Part shown: positions 33,321 to 42,174 of the stretch, in pieces
Position numbering within the stretch: position 1 is the first letter of the stretch
Layout: the number at the start of each line of letters is the position of its first letter
Assembly: GCA_015657635.1 (NCBI GenBank)
Contig: JACDQM010000092.1
Location: 1-44,967 of the forward strand
Direction of reading: 5' to 3'
Origin: Roseateles sp.
GTDB taxonomy: Bacteria > Pseudomonadota > Gammaproteobacteria > Burkholderiales > Burkholderiaceae_C
Length of the DNA stretch: 44,967 bases
Program-made: the position numbers and the translations under genes
The notes under the pieces: model-generated
Databases searched by the model: none
Told to the model about the DNA's origin: nothing
What the model saw: the letters and a program-made list of their open reading frames with translations, nothing else

Positions 33321-34127
33321 ATGATGAAGATTGCCGCGATCCAGATGGTCTCCGGCCCCGATGTGGCGGTCAATCTGGCCAGCGCCCGCCGCTGGATGGC
33401 CGAGGCGGCCGCGCGCGGCGCGCAGCTGGTGGCGCTGCCCGAATACTTCTGCCTGATGGGACTGAACGACAGCGACAAGCTCGCTGTGGCCGAAGCCCCG
33501 GGCCACGGCCCGATCCAGCAGGCGCTGGCCGATACCGCGCGTGAGCTGGGCCTGTGGGTGATCGGCGGCACGCTGCCGCTGCGCACGCCCGATCCGCAGC
33601 GGGTGCGCAACAGCTGCCTGGTGTTTGCGCCGGACGGTGCGCAGGCCGCGCGCTACGACAAGATGCACCTGTTTTGCTACGACAACGGCCGCGAGCGCTA
33701 TGACGAAGGTCGGGTGCTGGAAGCCGGCGAACAGCCGGTGGCGCTGCAGGCGGGCCCGCTGCGCGTGGGCCTGTCGGTCTGCTACGACCTGCGCTTCCCC
33801 GAGCTCTACCGCGCGCTGGGCGAGGCGGCGCCGCTGGACCTGATCAGCGTGCCGGCCGCCTTCACCCACACCACCGGCGAGGCGCATTGGGAACTGCTGC
33901 TGCGCGCACGAGCGGTCGAAAACCTCGCCTTTGTCATCGCACCGGCCCAAGGCGGACGGCATCAGAATGGGCGCCGGACCTGGGGCCACTCGATGATCGT
34001 CGACCCCTGGGGCGTGGTGCTGGACTGTCTGCCCGAGGGCGAGGGCCTGGCGCTGGCCGAGCTGGATCTGGCGCGGCTGGCCCAGCTGCGAACGCAGCTG
34101 CCGGCACTCTCGCACCGCCGACTTTGA
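33321..34127 (+). CDS. Carbon–nitrogen hydrolase (nitrilase superfamily; deaminated-glutathione amidase-like)
   Basis: About 268 residues. The catalytic triad is visible: Glu in ALPEYFC, Lys in RYDKMHLF and Cys in LSVCYDLRFPELYR. RTWGHSMIVDPWGVVL is the family's C-terminal signature. It most resembles the Nit1/YbeM group that hydrolyses deaminated glutathione, a metabolite-repair reaction. AGGAGG at 33311-33316 directly overlaps the yhdP stop; ATG at 33321 and 33324 are both possible, and a TTG precedes them. It is the second gene of the yhdP operon, an arrangement I believe is frequent in Burkholderiales. Confidence 0.92.
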   Translation: MMKIAAIQMVSGPDVAVNLASARRWMAEAAARGAQLVALPEYFCLMGLNDSDKLAVAEAPGHGPIQQALADTARELGLWVIGGTLPLRTPDPQRVRNSCLVFAPDGAQAARYDKMHLFCYDNGRERYDEGRVLEAGEQPVALQAGPLRVGLSVCYDLRFPELYRALGEAAPLDLISVPAAFTHTTGEAHWELLLRARAVENLAFVIAPAQGGRHQNGRRTWGHSMIVDPWGVVLDCLPEGEGLALAELDLARLAQLRTQLPALSHRRL

Positions 34128-34231
34128 TACAGCTTCGCATTCGAATGCAGAACGAGGCGCGAAGGCGAAGACAGTGCTGTGGCACGGCAAGCCGAAGCAA
34201 CAAAGTTATGCGTTTGAATGCGAAGCTGTAT
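34127..34231. repeat. Small palindromic element with 16-base inverted termini
   Basis: ATACAGCTTCGCATTC at 34127-34142 is repeated exactly in inverted orientation at 34216-34231, and the similarity continues for several bases inward with a few mismatches. The 105-base unit starts on the last base of the amidase stop and ends 12 bases before the next ATG, filling the whole intergenic space. It has no ORF and resembles a miniature inverted-repeat element or a large hairpin. Confidence 0.75.
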
Positions 34232-34243
34232 GAGGAGCATGGA

Positions 34244-34819
34244 ATGAAGCGATGGCATGGCCTGGTGGCGGCGCTGATGGCCGCAGCCCTTGCGGGCGGC
34301 TGCGGCACGCCCGCCGATCCGCTGAACATGCGCCTGGCGCCGGGCGATGCGCTGCAGCTGCGCGGCTTCATGCCCGAGGCGCTGCGCGGCCAGATCGCGC
34401 TGGGCGAGGTCGGCGGCGGCGCCGAGACCTGGCGCTACTGGGGCTCGCAGGTCAGCGCCAAGGCACTGGATCAGGCCCTGGAAGAGGCGCTGCGTTCGGT
34501 CGGCGTGCTGGCGCCGCTGCCGGCGGGCGCGCGTTACCAGCTCAGCGCCAAGCTGAGCGCCTTGCAGCAGCCGGATCTGAAATGGCAGCCGCAGGCGCTG
34601 GTCAGCGACAACCGCGTGCTGGCCACTGTCGACTACACGCTCAAGGACAAGGCCAGTGGCGCCGTGCTCTACCAGCGCAGCATCCGCAGCGCCCACACCG
34701 CGGAACTGACTGAGGCGCTGCTGTTTCCGCCCGAGCGCCTGCGCCTGGCCAACGAGGGCGCGCTGCGCCAGAGCCTGAATCTGCTGCTGCGCGACTTCGC
34801 CGAGCTGCGCCTGCCCTGA
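34244..34819 (+). CDS. Putative lipoprotein of unknown function
   Basis: 191 residues with a lipoprotein signal ending ALAGGC (Cys at residue 20). The mature part is mixed alpha/beta: LQLRGFMPEALRGQIALGEV, then VLATVDYTLKDKASGAVLYQ and a helical end QSLNLLLRDFAELRLP. The fold order (strand, helix, strand with a DYTL pattern) is reminiscent of small ABC-transport auxiliary or LptE-like lipoproteins, but I cannot place it in a named family. The start at 34244 follows GAGGAG at good spacing. The gene is bracketed by two different small palindromic elements. Confidence 0.75.
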   Translation: MKRWHGLVAALMAAALAGGCGTPADPLNMRLAPGDALQLRGFMPEALRGQIALGEVGGGAETWRYWGSQVSAKALDQALEEALRSVGVLAPLPAGARYQLSAKLSALQQPDLKWQPQALVSDNRVLATVDYTLKDKASGAVLYQRSIRSAHTAELTEALLFPPERLRLANEGALRQSLNLLLRDFAELRLP

Positions 34820-34933
34820 GAGCGGCCAACAAAACCCTTCTGGCGTCGTTGCCCTGGCTTGCCGTACCTGCATGTACTGTCTGCGCAGGACGCCTAGCGA
34901 GAATCGCTGCGCTGGGTTTTGTTGGCCGCTCTC
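34818..34933. repeat. Small palindromic element with perfect 20-base inverted termini
   Basis: GAGAGCGGCCAACAAAACCC at 34818-34837 matches the reverse complement of 34914-34933 exactly. The 116-base unit contains no ORF and starts on the second base of the lipoprotein TGA. It lies between convergent genes (lipoprotein on plus, diguanylate cyclase on minus), where it could act as a bidirectional terminator. On the plus strand the right arm ends GGGTTTTG, giving a short T run. Confidence 0.8.
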
Positions 34934-34946
34934 ATTCGGCGCCTTC

Positions 34947-36101
34947 CTAACGAACCAGGTCGCGGCCCAGGCGCTTGGCTTCGTAGAGTGCGGCATCGGC
35001 GCGCGCCAGCACCGCATCGGGGCCGCTGTCGCCGTCCAGGCGCTGCGCCACGCCGAAGCTGGCCCGCAGCGGCCAGCCCTTGCCCTGCCATTGCCAGTGC
35101 GTCTGTTGCAGCTGCTGCCGGATGCGTTCGGCCACCAGCGCCGCGCCGCCGATGTCGGCATCGCGCAGCAGCAGGCAGAACTCCTCGCCGCCGAGCCGCC
35201 CCACCGCATCGACATCGCGCAGCATGGGGCGCAGCCCGTCCACCAGATGGCGCAGCGCGGCGTCGCCGGCAGCATGGCCGAGCTCGTCATTGAGTTGCTT
35301 GAAATGGTCCATATCGATCAGCACCAGGCTGTAGCCGATGCCGCGTCCGGCCTCGGCGTCGGCGATGCGCAAGGCGTGGTCGAAGGCACGGCGGTTCAGT
35401 GCGCGGGTCAGCGGATCGATGCGAGTCAGGCGCTGCAGCTTCAGCACCAGCCGCAGCACCAGCAGGAAGGCCACCTGGGTGTTGATCAGCAGCGCCATCA
35501 GAAAGCCGACCCACAGCCACAGCGTGTTGGCCTGGCTTTGATGCAGCAGGCTCAGTTGCTCGATGGGCAGCAACAGGGCCGCCAGCGTGCGGCTGAGAAA
35601 CATCAGCGCCAGCAGTGCGTAAGGCGAGATCAGCAGCGCGGAGAGCGGCCAGCTCAGCACGCGCCGCAGGCGCGCATAGGCGGCGATGGCGACGCCTGCG
35701 TTCAAGGCCATCATGCCGCCCGAGCTCATCGCCGGCCAGTATGGGCTGCTGGTGGGAATCAGCACCAGCATCAGCATGGTGAACGCCAACACCCACAAGG
35801 GCTTGCGCCAGATGGGGGCGCTGTTGGTGACCAGCGGCCCGGCAGCCCACAGCAGGCCAAAGCAACTCAGCAGCAATAGCGAGGAGGTCTGGTAGGTCAG
35901 CACGTCGGCCCAGCCCGGCTGGCCGCGGACGACATACAAGCTCACGCCGATCAACAGCAGCACGTTGGTGACTGCCATGCACCAGGCCGCGCCGGGTGCC
36001 ATACGCCGCGACTTGGCCAGCAGGCTCCAGGCCAGGCTGGCGAACAGGCTCAGGCCGGCGATCAGCACCAACTGGGTCGGTGTGTGGCTGCCGATGTTCA
36101 T
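34947..36101 (-). CDS. Membrane-bound diguanylate cyclase (GGDEF)
   Basis: 384 residues. The N-terminal roughly 215 residues hold about six to seven membrane helices without a known sensory signature. The GGDEF domain follows: DPLTRALNRRAFDHAL, LVLIDMDHFKQLNDELGH, the active-site GGEEF at about 304-308 and the product-inhibition site RDVD five residues before it. It should synthesise c-di-GMP from two GTP and be feedback-inhibited. It overlaps the stop of its upstream paralogue by ATGA, so the two are made from one message. Confidence 0.93.
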   Translation of the reverse strand: MNIGSHTPTQLVLIAGLSLFASLAWSLLAKSRRMAPGAAWCMAVTNVLLLIGVSLYVVRGQPGWADVLTYQTSSLLLLSCFGLLWAAGPLVTNSAPIWRKPLWVLAFTMLMLVLIPTSSPYWPAMSSGGMMALNAGVAIAAYARLRRVLSWPLSALLISPYALLALMFLSRTLAALLLPIEQLSLLHQSQANTLWLWVGFLMALLINTQVAFLLVLRLVLKLQRLTRIDPLTRALNRRAFDHALRIADAEAGRGIGYSLVLIDMDHFKQLNDELGHAAGDAALRHLVDGLRPMLRDVDAVGRLGGEEFCLLLRDADIGGAALVAERIRQQLQQTHWQWQGKGWPLRASFGVAQRLDGDSGPDAVLARADAALYEAKRLGRDLVR

Positions 36102-37243
36102 GCCGGCTCCGTCAGCTCTGAGCGGACGCAGTTGCGGCCGGCCTGCTTGGCCTGGTACATCAGCCGGTCGGCCTGGCTGAGCAGATCCTGGCTGTCGCGG
36201 TCATCGCCCTGGCCGCTAGCTGTCACGCCAAAACTGGCGTTGACGGGCCAGTCCTGACCCTTCCAATGCAGGGGCCGCTCGGCCAGTGCCTGGCGCAGGC
36301 GTTCCGCCAGCGCCACCGCCTCGGCCAGGCCGGTATTGGGCAGCAGCAGGCCGAACTCTTCGCCGCCGAGCCGCGCCACCGCATCACCAGCGCGCAACTG
36401 GCGCATCAACAGCGACGCGACCTGCTGCAGCGCGGCATCGCCAGCCGCGTGGCCGAGCTGGTCGTTGATGCGCTTGAAGTGGTCGATGTCCAGCGAGATC
36501 CAGGCGAAGCCTTCGCCGCGGCGCCGGCGTGCCTGCATCTGGCTGAGCTTCTCTTCCAGCGCGCGGCGGTTCAGTGCGCCGGTCAGCGCATCGTGCTGGC
36601 TCAGATGCAGGATGCGCAGCCACAGGCGGTGCACGGCCAGCATCATCAGGGCCAATGTCAGCCACAGATGCACGCCGGTCATCAGCAGGGCCAGCCAGGG
36701 TGAGTGCGCTTCGGTGGCCCAGGGCAGCGTGATGTCGGCCAGCAAGTCGGCAGCCAGCAGCAGCAGCGGCAGCGTCAGCGCCACGCGCACCCAGGCCGAC
36801 AAGAGCTCGCTGGCGCTGGAGCGCCACAGCGCGGCGGCGGTGCCCATGCACACCAGGGCCGAAGCTGCGGCCAGGGTGGCGAGCGCCACGCGGGTGCTGC
36901 CTGCCACCGCGCACAGGGCGAGCATCAGGCTGCAGGCAAGGCCGGCCCACAGAGCCGGCTTCGGCGGGGTCAGTTGCAGCAGCCGGGCCACCCCAAGCGC
37001 CATGGCCATCAGGCCGGCCAGATGCAGCACGCTGGGCATCCACAGCGCCAGTTCAGCAGGCCAGGCCGTGCTGCAGCCCTGGCACTCCAGCGTCGGGATC
37101 ATCAGCAACTCGCCGATGCACAGCCACAGGCTGGCGCGCGGTGCGATCCGGTAGAAGCCACCCAGCAGGGCCCAGACCAGGGCCGCAAAGCCGTGCAGGA
37201 CGGCAGCGGCCGTCCACAGGGTCAGCGGGTCGAGTTGGATCAT
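36098..37243 (-). CDS. Membrane-bound diguanylate cyclase (GGDEF), paralogue
   Basis: 381 residues, same architecture as the downstream cyclase: multi-helix N-terminal membrane region, then GGDEF with DALTGALNRRALEEKL, WISLDIDHFKRINDQLGH, GGEEF at about 293-297 and an upstream RAGD inhibition site. All residues for activity are present. The two domains are closely similar, suggesting tandem duplication, while the membrane sensors have diverged more. The gene starts at 37243; about 200 bases upstream are free of genes and should hold the shared promoter. Confidence 0.93.
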   Translation of the reverse strand: MIQLDPLTLWTAAAVLHGFAALVWALLGGFYRIAPRASLWLCIGELLMIPTLECQGCSTAWPAELALWMPSVLHLAGLMAMALGVARLLQLTPPKPALWAGLACSLMLALCAVAGSTRVALATLAAASALVCMGTAAALWRSSASELLSAWVRVALTLPLLLLAADLLADITLPWATEAHSPWLALLMTGVHLWLTLALMMLAVHRLWLRILHLSQHDALTGALNRRALEEKLSQMQARRRRGEGFAWISLDIDHFKRINDQLGHAAGDAALQQVASLLMRQLRAGDAVARLGGEEFGLLLPNTGLAEAVALAERLRQALAERPLHWKGQDWPVNASFGVTASGQGDDRDSQDLLSQADRLMYQAKQAGRNCVRSELTEPA

Positions 37244-37443
37244 CCGTTGTTAGAGCGCAGCGAGCCAGGAAAGCCCTGACCCCATCGACGCGGTCCGTGA
37301 TCGCGCGGACTCGGGCTGCTGGATGCAAGGCTTCCCTTGCAGTGTGCCAGTGCTGGCCGACTCATTGCGCTCGGGTGTGCTGATTTGTCAGCTGTTTCTG
37401 TGGCATCGTGCGGGCTGCGCTTGACTGAGCAGAAAAAGAAGAA

Positions 37444-37800
37444 ATGAGCGAGATCCGCGCCCTGCTGCTGCCTGGACGCCAGGCAAGCGTTGCGGAGTTG
37501 GCGGCCCCGACGGCGTTGCGCCTGGGCGTCTTCGTTGGTGGCTTTGATCTGGCCGCGGCCGCGCATTGCCGGCATTGCTTCGGCGTGGCGAGGCAGGTGC
37601 TCAACGCCATGAAGGGGCCGAACAGGGCCGCCGGGACGACTGCGGCGACATCGAACTGGACAATCTGCGCGCCGCGTTTCAGTTTGCGCTTGAGGCGGCG
37701 GATGAGACGGTGTGTGTGCCCGCGAAGATCGTGGTGGCGTTGCAGCACTTCTGGATTCTGCATGGGCATGTCAGTGAGGCGGGGACACCAGTCGCCGCCT
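37444..37800 (+). pseudogene. Decayed ATPase/TPR-type regulator fragment
   Basis: Two pieces in different frames resemble consecutive parts of large AfsR/LAL-type regulators. In one frame LRLGVFVGGFDLAAAAHC (about 37507-37569) corresponds to the motif after the ATPase. In another frame ELDNLRAAFQFALEA and VALQHFWILHGHVSEA (37650-37781) correspond to the segment that starts the TPR region. Intervening sequence is too short and the frames do not join, so at least one deletion and one frameshift have occurred. No DNA-binding or ATPase domain remains. Confidence 0.6.
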
Positions 37801-37892
37801 TGCAGCAGGCGCAGCGTGTGCAGTCAGAGGCACCTTTTCACAGTCATGTGGTGCTTGGCGATGGGACTTATTGGTTTTGCCTAACCTTTTTC

Positions 37893-37909
37893 CCCCCTGT
37901 CTCAGGGGG
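37893..37909. other. Short perfect hairpin
   Basis: CCCCCTG, a three-base loop TCT, then CAGGGGG. The stem is strong but no T run follows on either strand (a T run precedes it on plus), so it is not a standard intrinsic terminator. It lies about 85 bases upstream of the PEP-CTERM gene and could affect its leader. Confidence 0.35.
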
Positions 37910-37992
37910 CTCGGTGCCCAGGCGCCTGTGGATAATTCCTACGCAGCCAACTCTTTCGCGTGCCGCTCGGCTCGGTGCGCAGCCGCAGACAC

Positions 37993-38742
37993 ATGACCGA
38001 CTTCAACACACGGCGCCTCGGTGGCGCAATGGTGCTGGCGACCACCCTGGTGCTGATGGCTTCAGCGGCTCAAGCCCGTACGATCACCGCCTCGAATGGT
38101 GGGGAGTTCACTGCCCCGCCGATTGACAAGTTCTACATCAATTCAACCACGCTGCGTCTTTGCCAGTTGAGTGACTTGAAGGCAGACGCGTGCGCAGGCT
38201 TTTTGTCCAGTGGCGAAACACTGTCTGAGGTGAAAAAACTGGCTCAGTCTCGCCCCGGTTGGGCCGCCGATCCCTTCCGCGTTGACACGACCGATGCATT
38301 GAACGCGAACGATCGCTCGAAGTTTCTGAACTTTGACTCAAGCAAGATCTCGTCAGCCAATGCTTTTGACGGCAACTTCATCTTTGCACTTTCGGGTCTT
38401 TGGGGTGATCCCGCACAAGGAGCTCGGTCGACCTGGAGCGCCTATTACCTCTTTGAGGGCGTATCGTTCAATGGCCGTGACTCCACCGGCTCAGACCCCA
38501 GAGGCGAATTCCTCTCGTACAGCCTTGATGACCGCAAGGCCATCTCAATGGATGCTGTGGAAATCACGAGTGTCATTGGCTTGACCGTGGAACAGGTCTC
38601 GCTCTACCGATTCAACACGGTGACACCGGGTGACAACGCAGTGCCCGAGCCCGACACCTTGACCCTCACTTTGCTGAGCCTGGCCGGTCTGGGTTGGCTC
38701 GGCTGGCGGGCGCGGCGGGCCAAGACTCAGCCCCGCCGCTGA
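37993..38742 (+). CDS. PEP-CTERM sorting-domain exported protein
   Basis: 249 residues. The signal peptide covers about residues 1-30 (GGAMVLATTLVLMASAAQA). The body begins RTITASNGGEFTAPPIDKFY and has no recognised enzymatic motif. The C-terminus carries VPEPDTLTLTLLSLAGLGWL and an Arg-rich tail, the exosortase sorting signal. Codon use is visibly less G/C-rich than in the neighbouring cyclase gene, which may mark it as a later acquisition. The ATG at 37993 was chosen because it gives a compact signal; 37960 is an alternative. It ends nine bases from the convergent cyclase gene. Confidence 0.85.
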   Translation: MTDFNTRRLGGAMVLATTLVLMASAAQARTITASNGGEFTAPPIDKFYINSTTLRLCQLSDLKADACAGFLSSGETLSEVKKLAQSRPGWAADPFRVDTTDALNANDRSKFLNFDSSKISSANAFDGNFIFALSGLWGDPAQGARSTWSAYYLFEGVSFNGRDSTGSDPRGEFLSYSLDDRKAISMDAVEITSVIGLTVEQVSLYRFNTVTPGDNAVPEPDTLTLTLLSLAGLGWLGWRARRAKTQPRR

Positions 38743-38751
38743 GACGTACGC

Positions 38752-41700
38752 TCAAACCAGCCCGGCCGATTGCGCGCGGGCCTGGATTTCGGCATGGCAG
38801 GTCTGCGAGCGCATGAATCGTGCTCGCGCAGCCTCGTCCGGCAACTCTTCACAGCGCGATTGCAAGGCAGCCCAGGCCGACGCCAACTGCTCGGAGGCGC
38901 GGGGGTCGCCGGCGGCCTGCAGCACCATGACGCAGGTGCATTGAATGCGCAGCGGGTTCTCCACGCCGTCCAGGCTGCCGCAGTTCTGCACATGGGCCAG
39001 CACCTGATCCACCGCTTGCAGCGCGGCGGCCAGATCGCCGCCGACCCAGGCACCGCGCGCCTGCCACGCCACCGCTTCGATGGCCAGATGGGCCAGCTCG
39101 AGGTCCATCAGCAGTTGGGCAGATCGCTGCCAGTCGGCCTGTGCAGCCGCCAGCGCGGTGGGCTCAGGTGGCGCCTGAGTCTGTGATAGCGCCAGGCTCA
39201 CGGCGCCTCGCGTCATCAGTGCAAAGGCCTCGAACTCGCTGTTGCCGATCTGCTGGGCCAGCGTCACCGCCGCATCGGCATCGGTGTGCGCCTCGCTCAA
39301 ACGCCCGACCGGCCAGCGTGCGCTGGCCCGGTTCAAGAGGCTCATGACTTCGAAACTCGGGTTGCCCACTTGACGGGCCAGCCGGGCGGCTGCATCGAAG
39401 TCGCGTTCGGCGCCTTCCAGGTCGCCCAGTTGCTGCGCACTGGCCCCCAGGTTGATGCGGCTGATGCATTCCCCGAAGCGATTGCCCGTGGACTGCTGCA
39501 AGTGCAAGGCCCGCCGCAGCAGCGCCATGCTGGCCAAGGGGTCGGATTGTTCCGAGGCAATGGCGGCCAGCGCCACCAGCATTTCACCCTCGGCGGTGGC
39601 GTCGCCCACGGCCTTGGCCCGGGCCAGGCCTTGCTCACCCACGGTCCGCGCTTCCTCGTGGCGGCCCACGCTGCGCAGGGACCCGCACAAGACGCCATAG
39701 GCCAGCAGTTCCAGGGCGCTGTCGCGGGCCTGCTGTGCTGCGGCGAGGGCGGCAGGCGCCAGGCTGGCTGCCAGTTGGGACTGACCGGTCTCGTCGGCCG
39801 CCACGGCGCGGCGCAGTGCCACGGTGGCCAGGTGCACGGGATCGGCCGTGCGCTCGGCCAGCTCAGCCATGGCCTGCAGATCGCGCTCCTGGGCCTCGCG
39901 TTGGCCGCGCTGGCGCAAGGCGCGTTGCCGCAGCAGCAAGAGGCGCCAGCGGGTGTCGAGGGCCTGGTCGTCGGCCTGCGCCAGCCCGAGGCCGGCCTGC
40001 TGTTCGACCGCCTCGTGGGCGAAGCGTTGAGCCAGATGCTCTGCAGCCAGCAGCCGGTGGCGCAAGGCCTCGGCGGGCTCGCCGCCTTGGGCGAAATGAT
40101 CGGCCGCCAGCGGCAGGTCATCGGCGGCACGGGCTGAAGATTGGCCCACATACCAGCGCGCAGCCTGGCGGTGCAAGGCCTGGCGCGGCGCGCGCAGCAG
40201 TTGTTCATACGCGGCCTGCTGGAGCAGGGCGTGCGAGAAGCTGTAGCGACTCGTGTCACTCTCAAGCGATGGGTCTTGCCTCTGCAGCAGGCCGCGCTGT
40301 TCCAGCCCGGGAAGCTCGGCCGCCGCTGCAGGCGCCACAGCCACCAGCAAGCTCGCGGGGAAGACCATGCCCAGCACCGCAGCCTGTTCCAGCGCGCTGC
40401 GTTGCGGGCCTGGCAGCGCATGCAAGCGAGCCTGCAAAACGCCGGTCAGCGTGGTGGGCAGGGCATGGGTGTCGATGGGCTGTTCGCCCAGGCGCCATCG
40501 CGGGGGTGAGCCCGCATCCGCCAGCGACTCCACCTGGATCAAGCCCTGAGCCAGCAACATCTGCAGCAGCTCTTCCATGTAGAAGGGGTTGCCCCCCGCC
40601 CGCTTGACCAGCAGGGCCTGCAGCGAGGGCGACGGCGTCTGCAGCGGTGCCAGCAAGGCGCTGGCCAGTTGATGGCTGGCGGCCTCGTCCAAGGCGCTCA
40701 GTTGAAGTGCCAGGTGCTGGCCGACATGCCAATCCGGCGCCCTGTCGGCCAGCTCGGGGCGGCTCAGCAGCAATATCAGCAGGCGCAGGCCAGTGGCCAC
40801 CGGCCGCTGCGGCAGGCTGCGCAGAAAGTCGAGGCTGCCGAGGTCGGCCCATTGGGCGTCTTCCAGCACCATCACCAGCGGCAGGTGTCCCTGTTCACCG
40901 AGTGACGCCATCAGCTCGGCGGCGGCCTGCAGGCCTCGCTGGCGGATCTGTGCGCCTTGCTGCAGGATGCCGCGCACGGGCGGGCTGCTTGAAAAGTCCA
41001 GGCCCAGCAGCTGCCCCAGCACTTGTGCCTCGGCGGTGGCTGCGGCCTCATCACGGCCGGTTCGCAACAAGGGGTGCACGGCGGCCACCCAACGTTCGCG
41101 TGCGGTGGCGGCCTCGTCATCGTCGGGCAGTTGCAGTGCCGCGGCCAGCAGGTCGCGCAGCAGCGCATAGGGCAGTGCCTGGCTGCGCGCCTGGGCTCGG
41201 GCCGGCAGCCACCTTGCCTGAGGGCCTTGCTCTCGCGCCCAATCGGCCCAGGCATGCGCAAGGCGGGTCTTGCCCAGGCCCGCTTCGGCCGACAGGCTGA
41301 CCGTGCAAATGCGCGGCGCGGATTCATCATGCAGTCGGTGCCAGGCGGCTTGCAGCGTCTGCAGCGCCGGATCACGGCCCACCAGGGGCGTTGCAACGCC
41401 CGCCACGCCGCGCCGGATGCCGGCCTCGCGCAGCGCGCGGCGGCCTTGCACCAGCCAGGTCCGCATCGGGTGGTCATAGCCCTTCACCTTCAGCGGGGGC
41501 TGCTCGACCATGTCGAACAGTCCCTGCACGGCGCGTTGCGTGTCTTCACTGATGCGCAAGGTCCCGGGCAGGGTGTTCTGTTCCATGCGGGCGGCCAGGT
41601 TCACGGTCGCGCCACGGATGCTGTTGTCGCCATCCACCCCGCCACCCAGCAGCACGGGGCCGGTGTGCAAGCCCACACGCACGTTGAAGCCGGGGTGCTG

Positions 41701-42138
41701 GTGCTCGCGGCGCACGCGGTCGGCCAGCACCTTGGCGTCGCGCAGGATGGCTAGGCCGGCGGCGACCGCCAACTCGGCGTCGTCCTCGCGCGCTCCTTCG
41801 GTGCCGAAGGCAGCCAGCATGCTGTCGCCAGCGTATTGCAGGGCGCGGCCGTTGCAGCGGCGCACGATGTCGGTGAAGCGCGCCAACGCCGGGTCCATGA
41901 CCAGATGGATGTCCTCCGGGTCGAGCTTGCCGCCCAGAGCGGTGGAGCCGACCACGTCGACAAACATCACCGTTGTCAGGCCCAGTCTTTGCATTGGAGC
42001 TTCGCTGTCGGCCTGGCGGCGCATTTGAGCGAGTCGTTCATACAGTGGGGCCAGCGCCAGGTCCAGCACCGCATCGTCGATCTGCCCGCGCAGGCGTTCC
42101 AAGGCGGCCAGACCATGTTCAAGGGATTCTGGGGTCAT
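38752..42138 (-). CDS. Class III adenylate/guanylate cyclase – AAA ATPase – TPR regulator
   Basis: 1128 residues in three parts. Residues 50-230 form a class III nucleotide cyclase catalytic domain with both metal-binding aspartates (D61 in FVDVVGST, D105 in YAGDSMLAAFG) and the transition-state pair N180/R184 in VNLAARM. Residues 250-620 form a STAND-type ATPase: PLVGRDPALQTL, Walker A AEAGLGKT (284-291) and MVLEDAQWADLGSLDFL as the Walker B region. The remaining 500 residues are TPR-like helical repeats. Such proteins are cytoplasmic signal integrators, making cAMP or cGMP under control of a ligand or partner sensed by the repeats. The cyclase residues are complete, so activity is plausible; no DNA-binding domain is present. 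Confidence 0.92.
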   Translation of the reverse strand: MTPESLEHGLAALERLRGQIDDAVLDLALAPLYERLAQMRRQADSEAPMQRLGLTTVMFVDVVGSTALGGKLDPEDIHLVMDPALARFTDIVRRCNGRALQYAGDSMLAAFGTEGAREDDAELAVAAGLAILRDAKVLADRVRREHQHPGFNVRVGLHTGPVLLGGGVDGDNSIRGATVNLAARMEQNTLPGTLRISEDTQRAVQGLFDMVEQPPLKVKGYDHPMRTWLVQGRRALREAGIRRGVAGVATPLVGRDPALQTLQAAWHRLHDESAPRICTVSLSAEAGLGKTRLAHAWADWAREQGPQARWLPARAQARSQALPYALLRDLLAAALQLPDDDEAATARERWVAAVHPLLRTGRDEAAATAEAQVLGQLLGLDFSSSPPVRGILQQGAQIRQRGLQAAAELMASLGEQGHLPLVMVLEDAQWADLGSLDFLRSLPQRPVATGLRLLILLLSRPELADRAPDWHVGQHLALQLSALDEAASHQLASALLAPLQTPSPSLQALLVKRAGGNPFYMEELLQMLLAQGLIQVESLADAGSPPRWRLGEQPIDTHALPTTLTGVLQARLHALPGPQRSALEQAAVLGMVFPASLLVAVAPAAAAELPGLEQRGLLQRQDPSLESDTSRYSFSHALLQQAAYEQLLRAPRQALHRQAARWYVGQSSARAADDLPLAADHFAQGGEPAEALRHRLLAAEHLAQRFAHEAVEQQAGLGLAQADDQALDTRWRLLLLRQRALRQRGQREAQERDLQAMAELAERTADPVHLATVALRRAVAADETGQSQLAASLAPAALAAAQQARDSALELLAYGVLCGSLRSVGRHEEARTVGEQGLARAKAVGDATAEGEMLVALAAIASEQSDPLASMALLRRALHLQQSTGNRFGECISRINLGASAQQLGDLEGAERDFDAAARLARQVGNPSFEVMSLLNRASARWPVGRLSEAHTDADAAVTLAQQIGNSEFEAFALMTRGAVSLALSQTQAPPEPTALAAAQADWQRSAQLLMDLELAHLAIEAVAWQARGAWVGGDLAAALQAVDQVLAHVQNCGSLDGVENPLRIQCTCVMVLQAAGDPRASEQLASAWAALQSRCEELPDEAARARFMRSQTCHAEIQARAQSAGLV

Positions 42139-42174
42139 CTCAAACTGCCGTTGTGCACTTCACATCGCGTCTAT

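Noticed and set aside
31398..34190. 930-codon minus-strand frame over yhdP and the amidase
   Set aside because: Composition is dominated by Ala, Gln, Leu and His with no domain, and it is antisense to two well-supported genes.
37893..37909. Hairpin considered as an intrinsic terminator
   Set aside because: No T run follows the stem on either strand.
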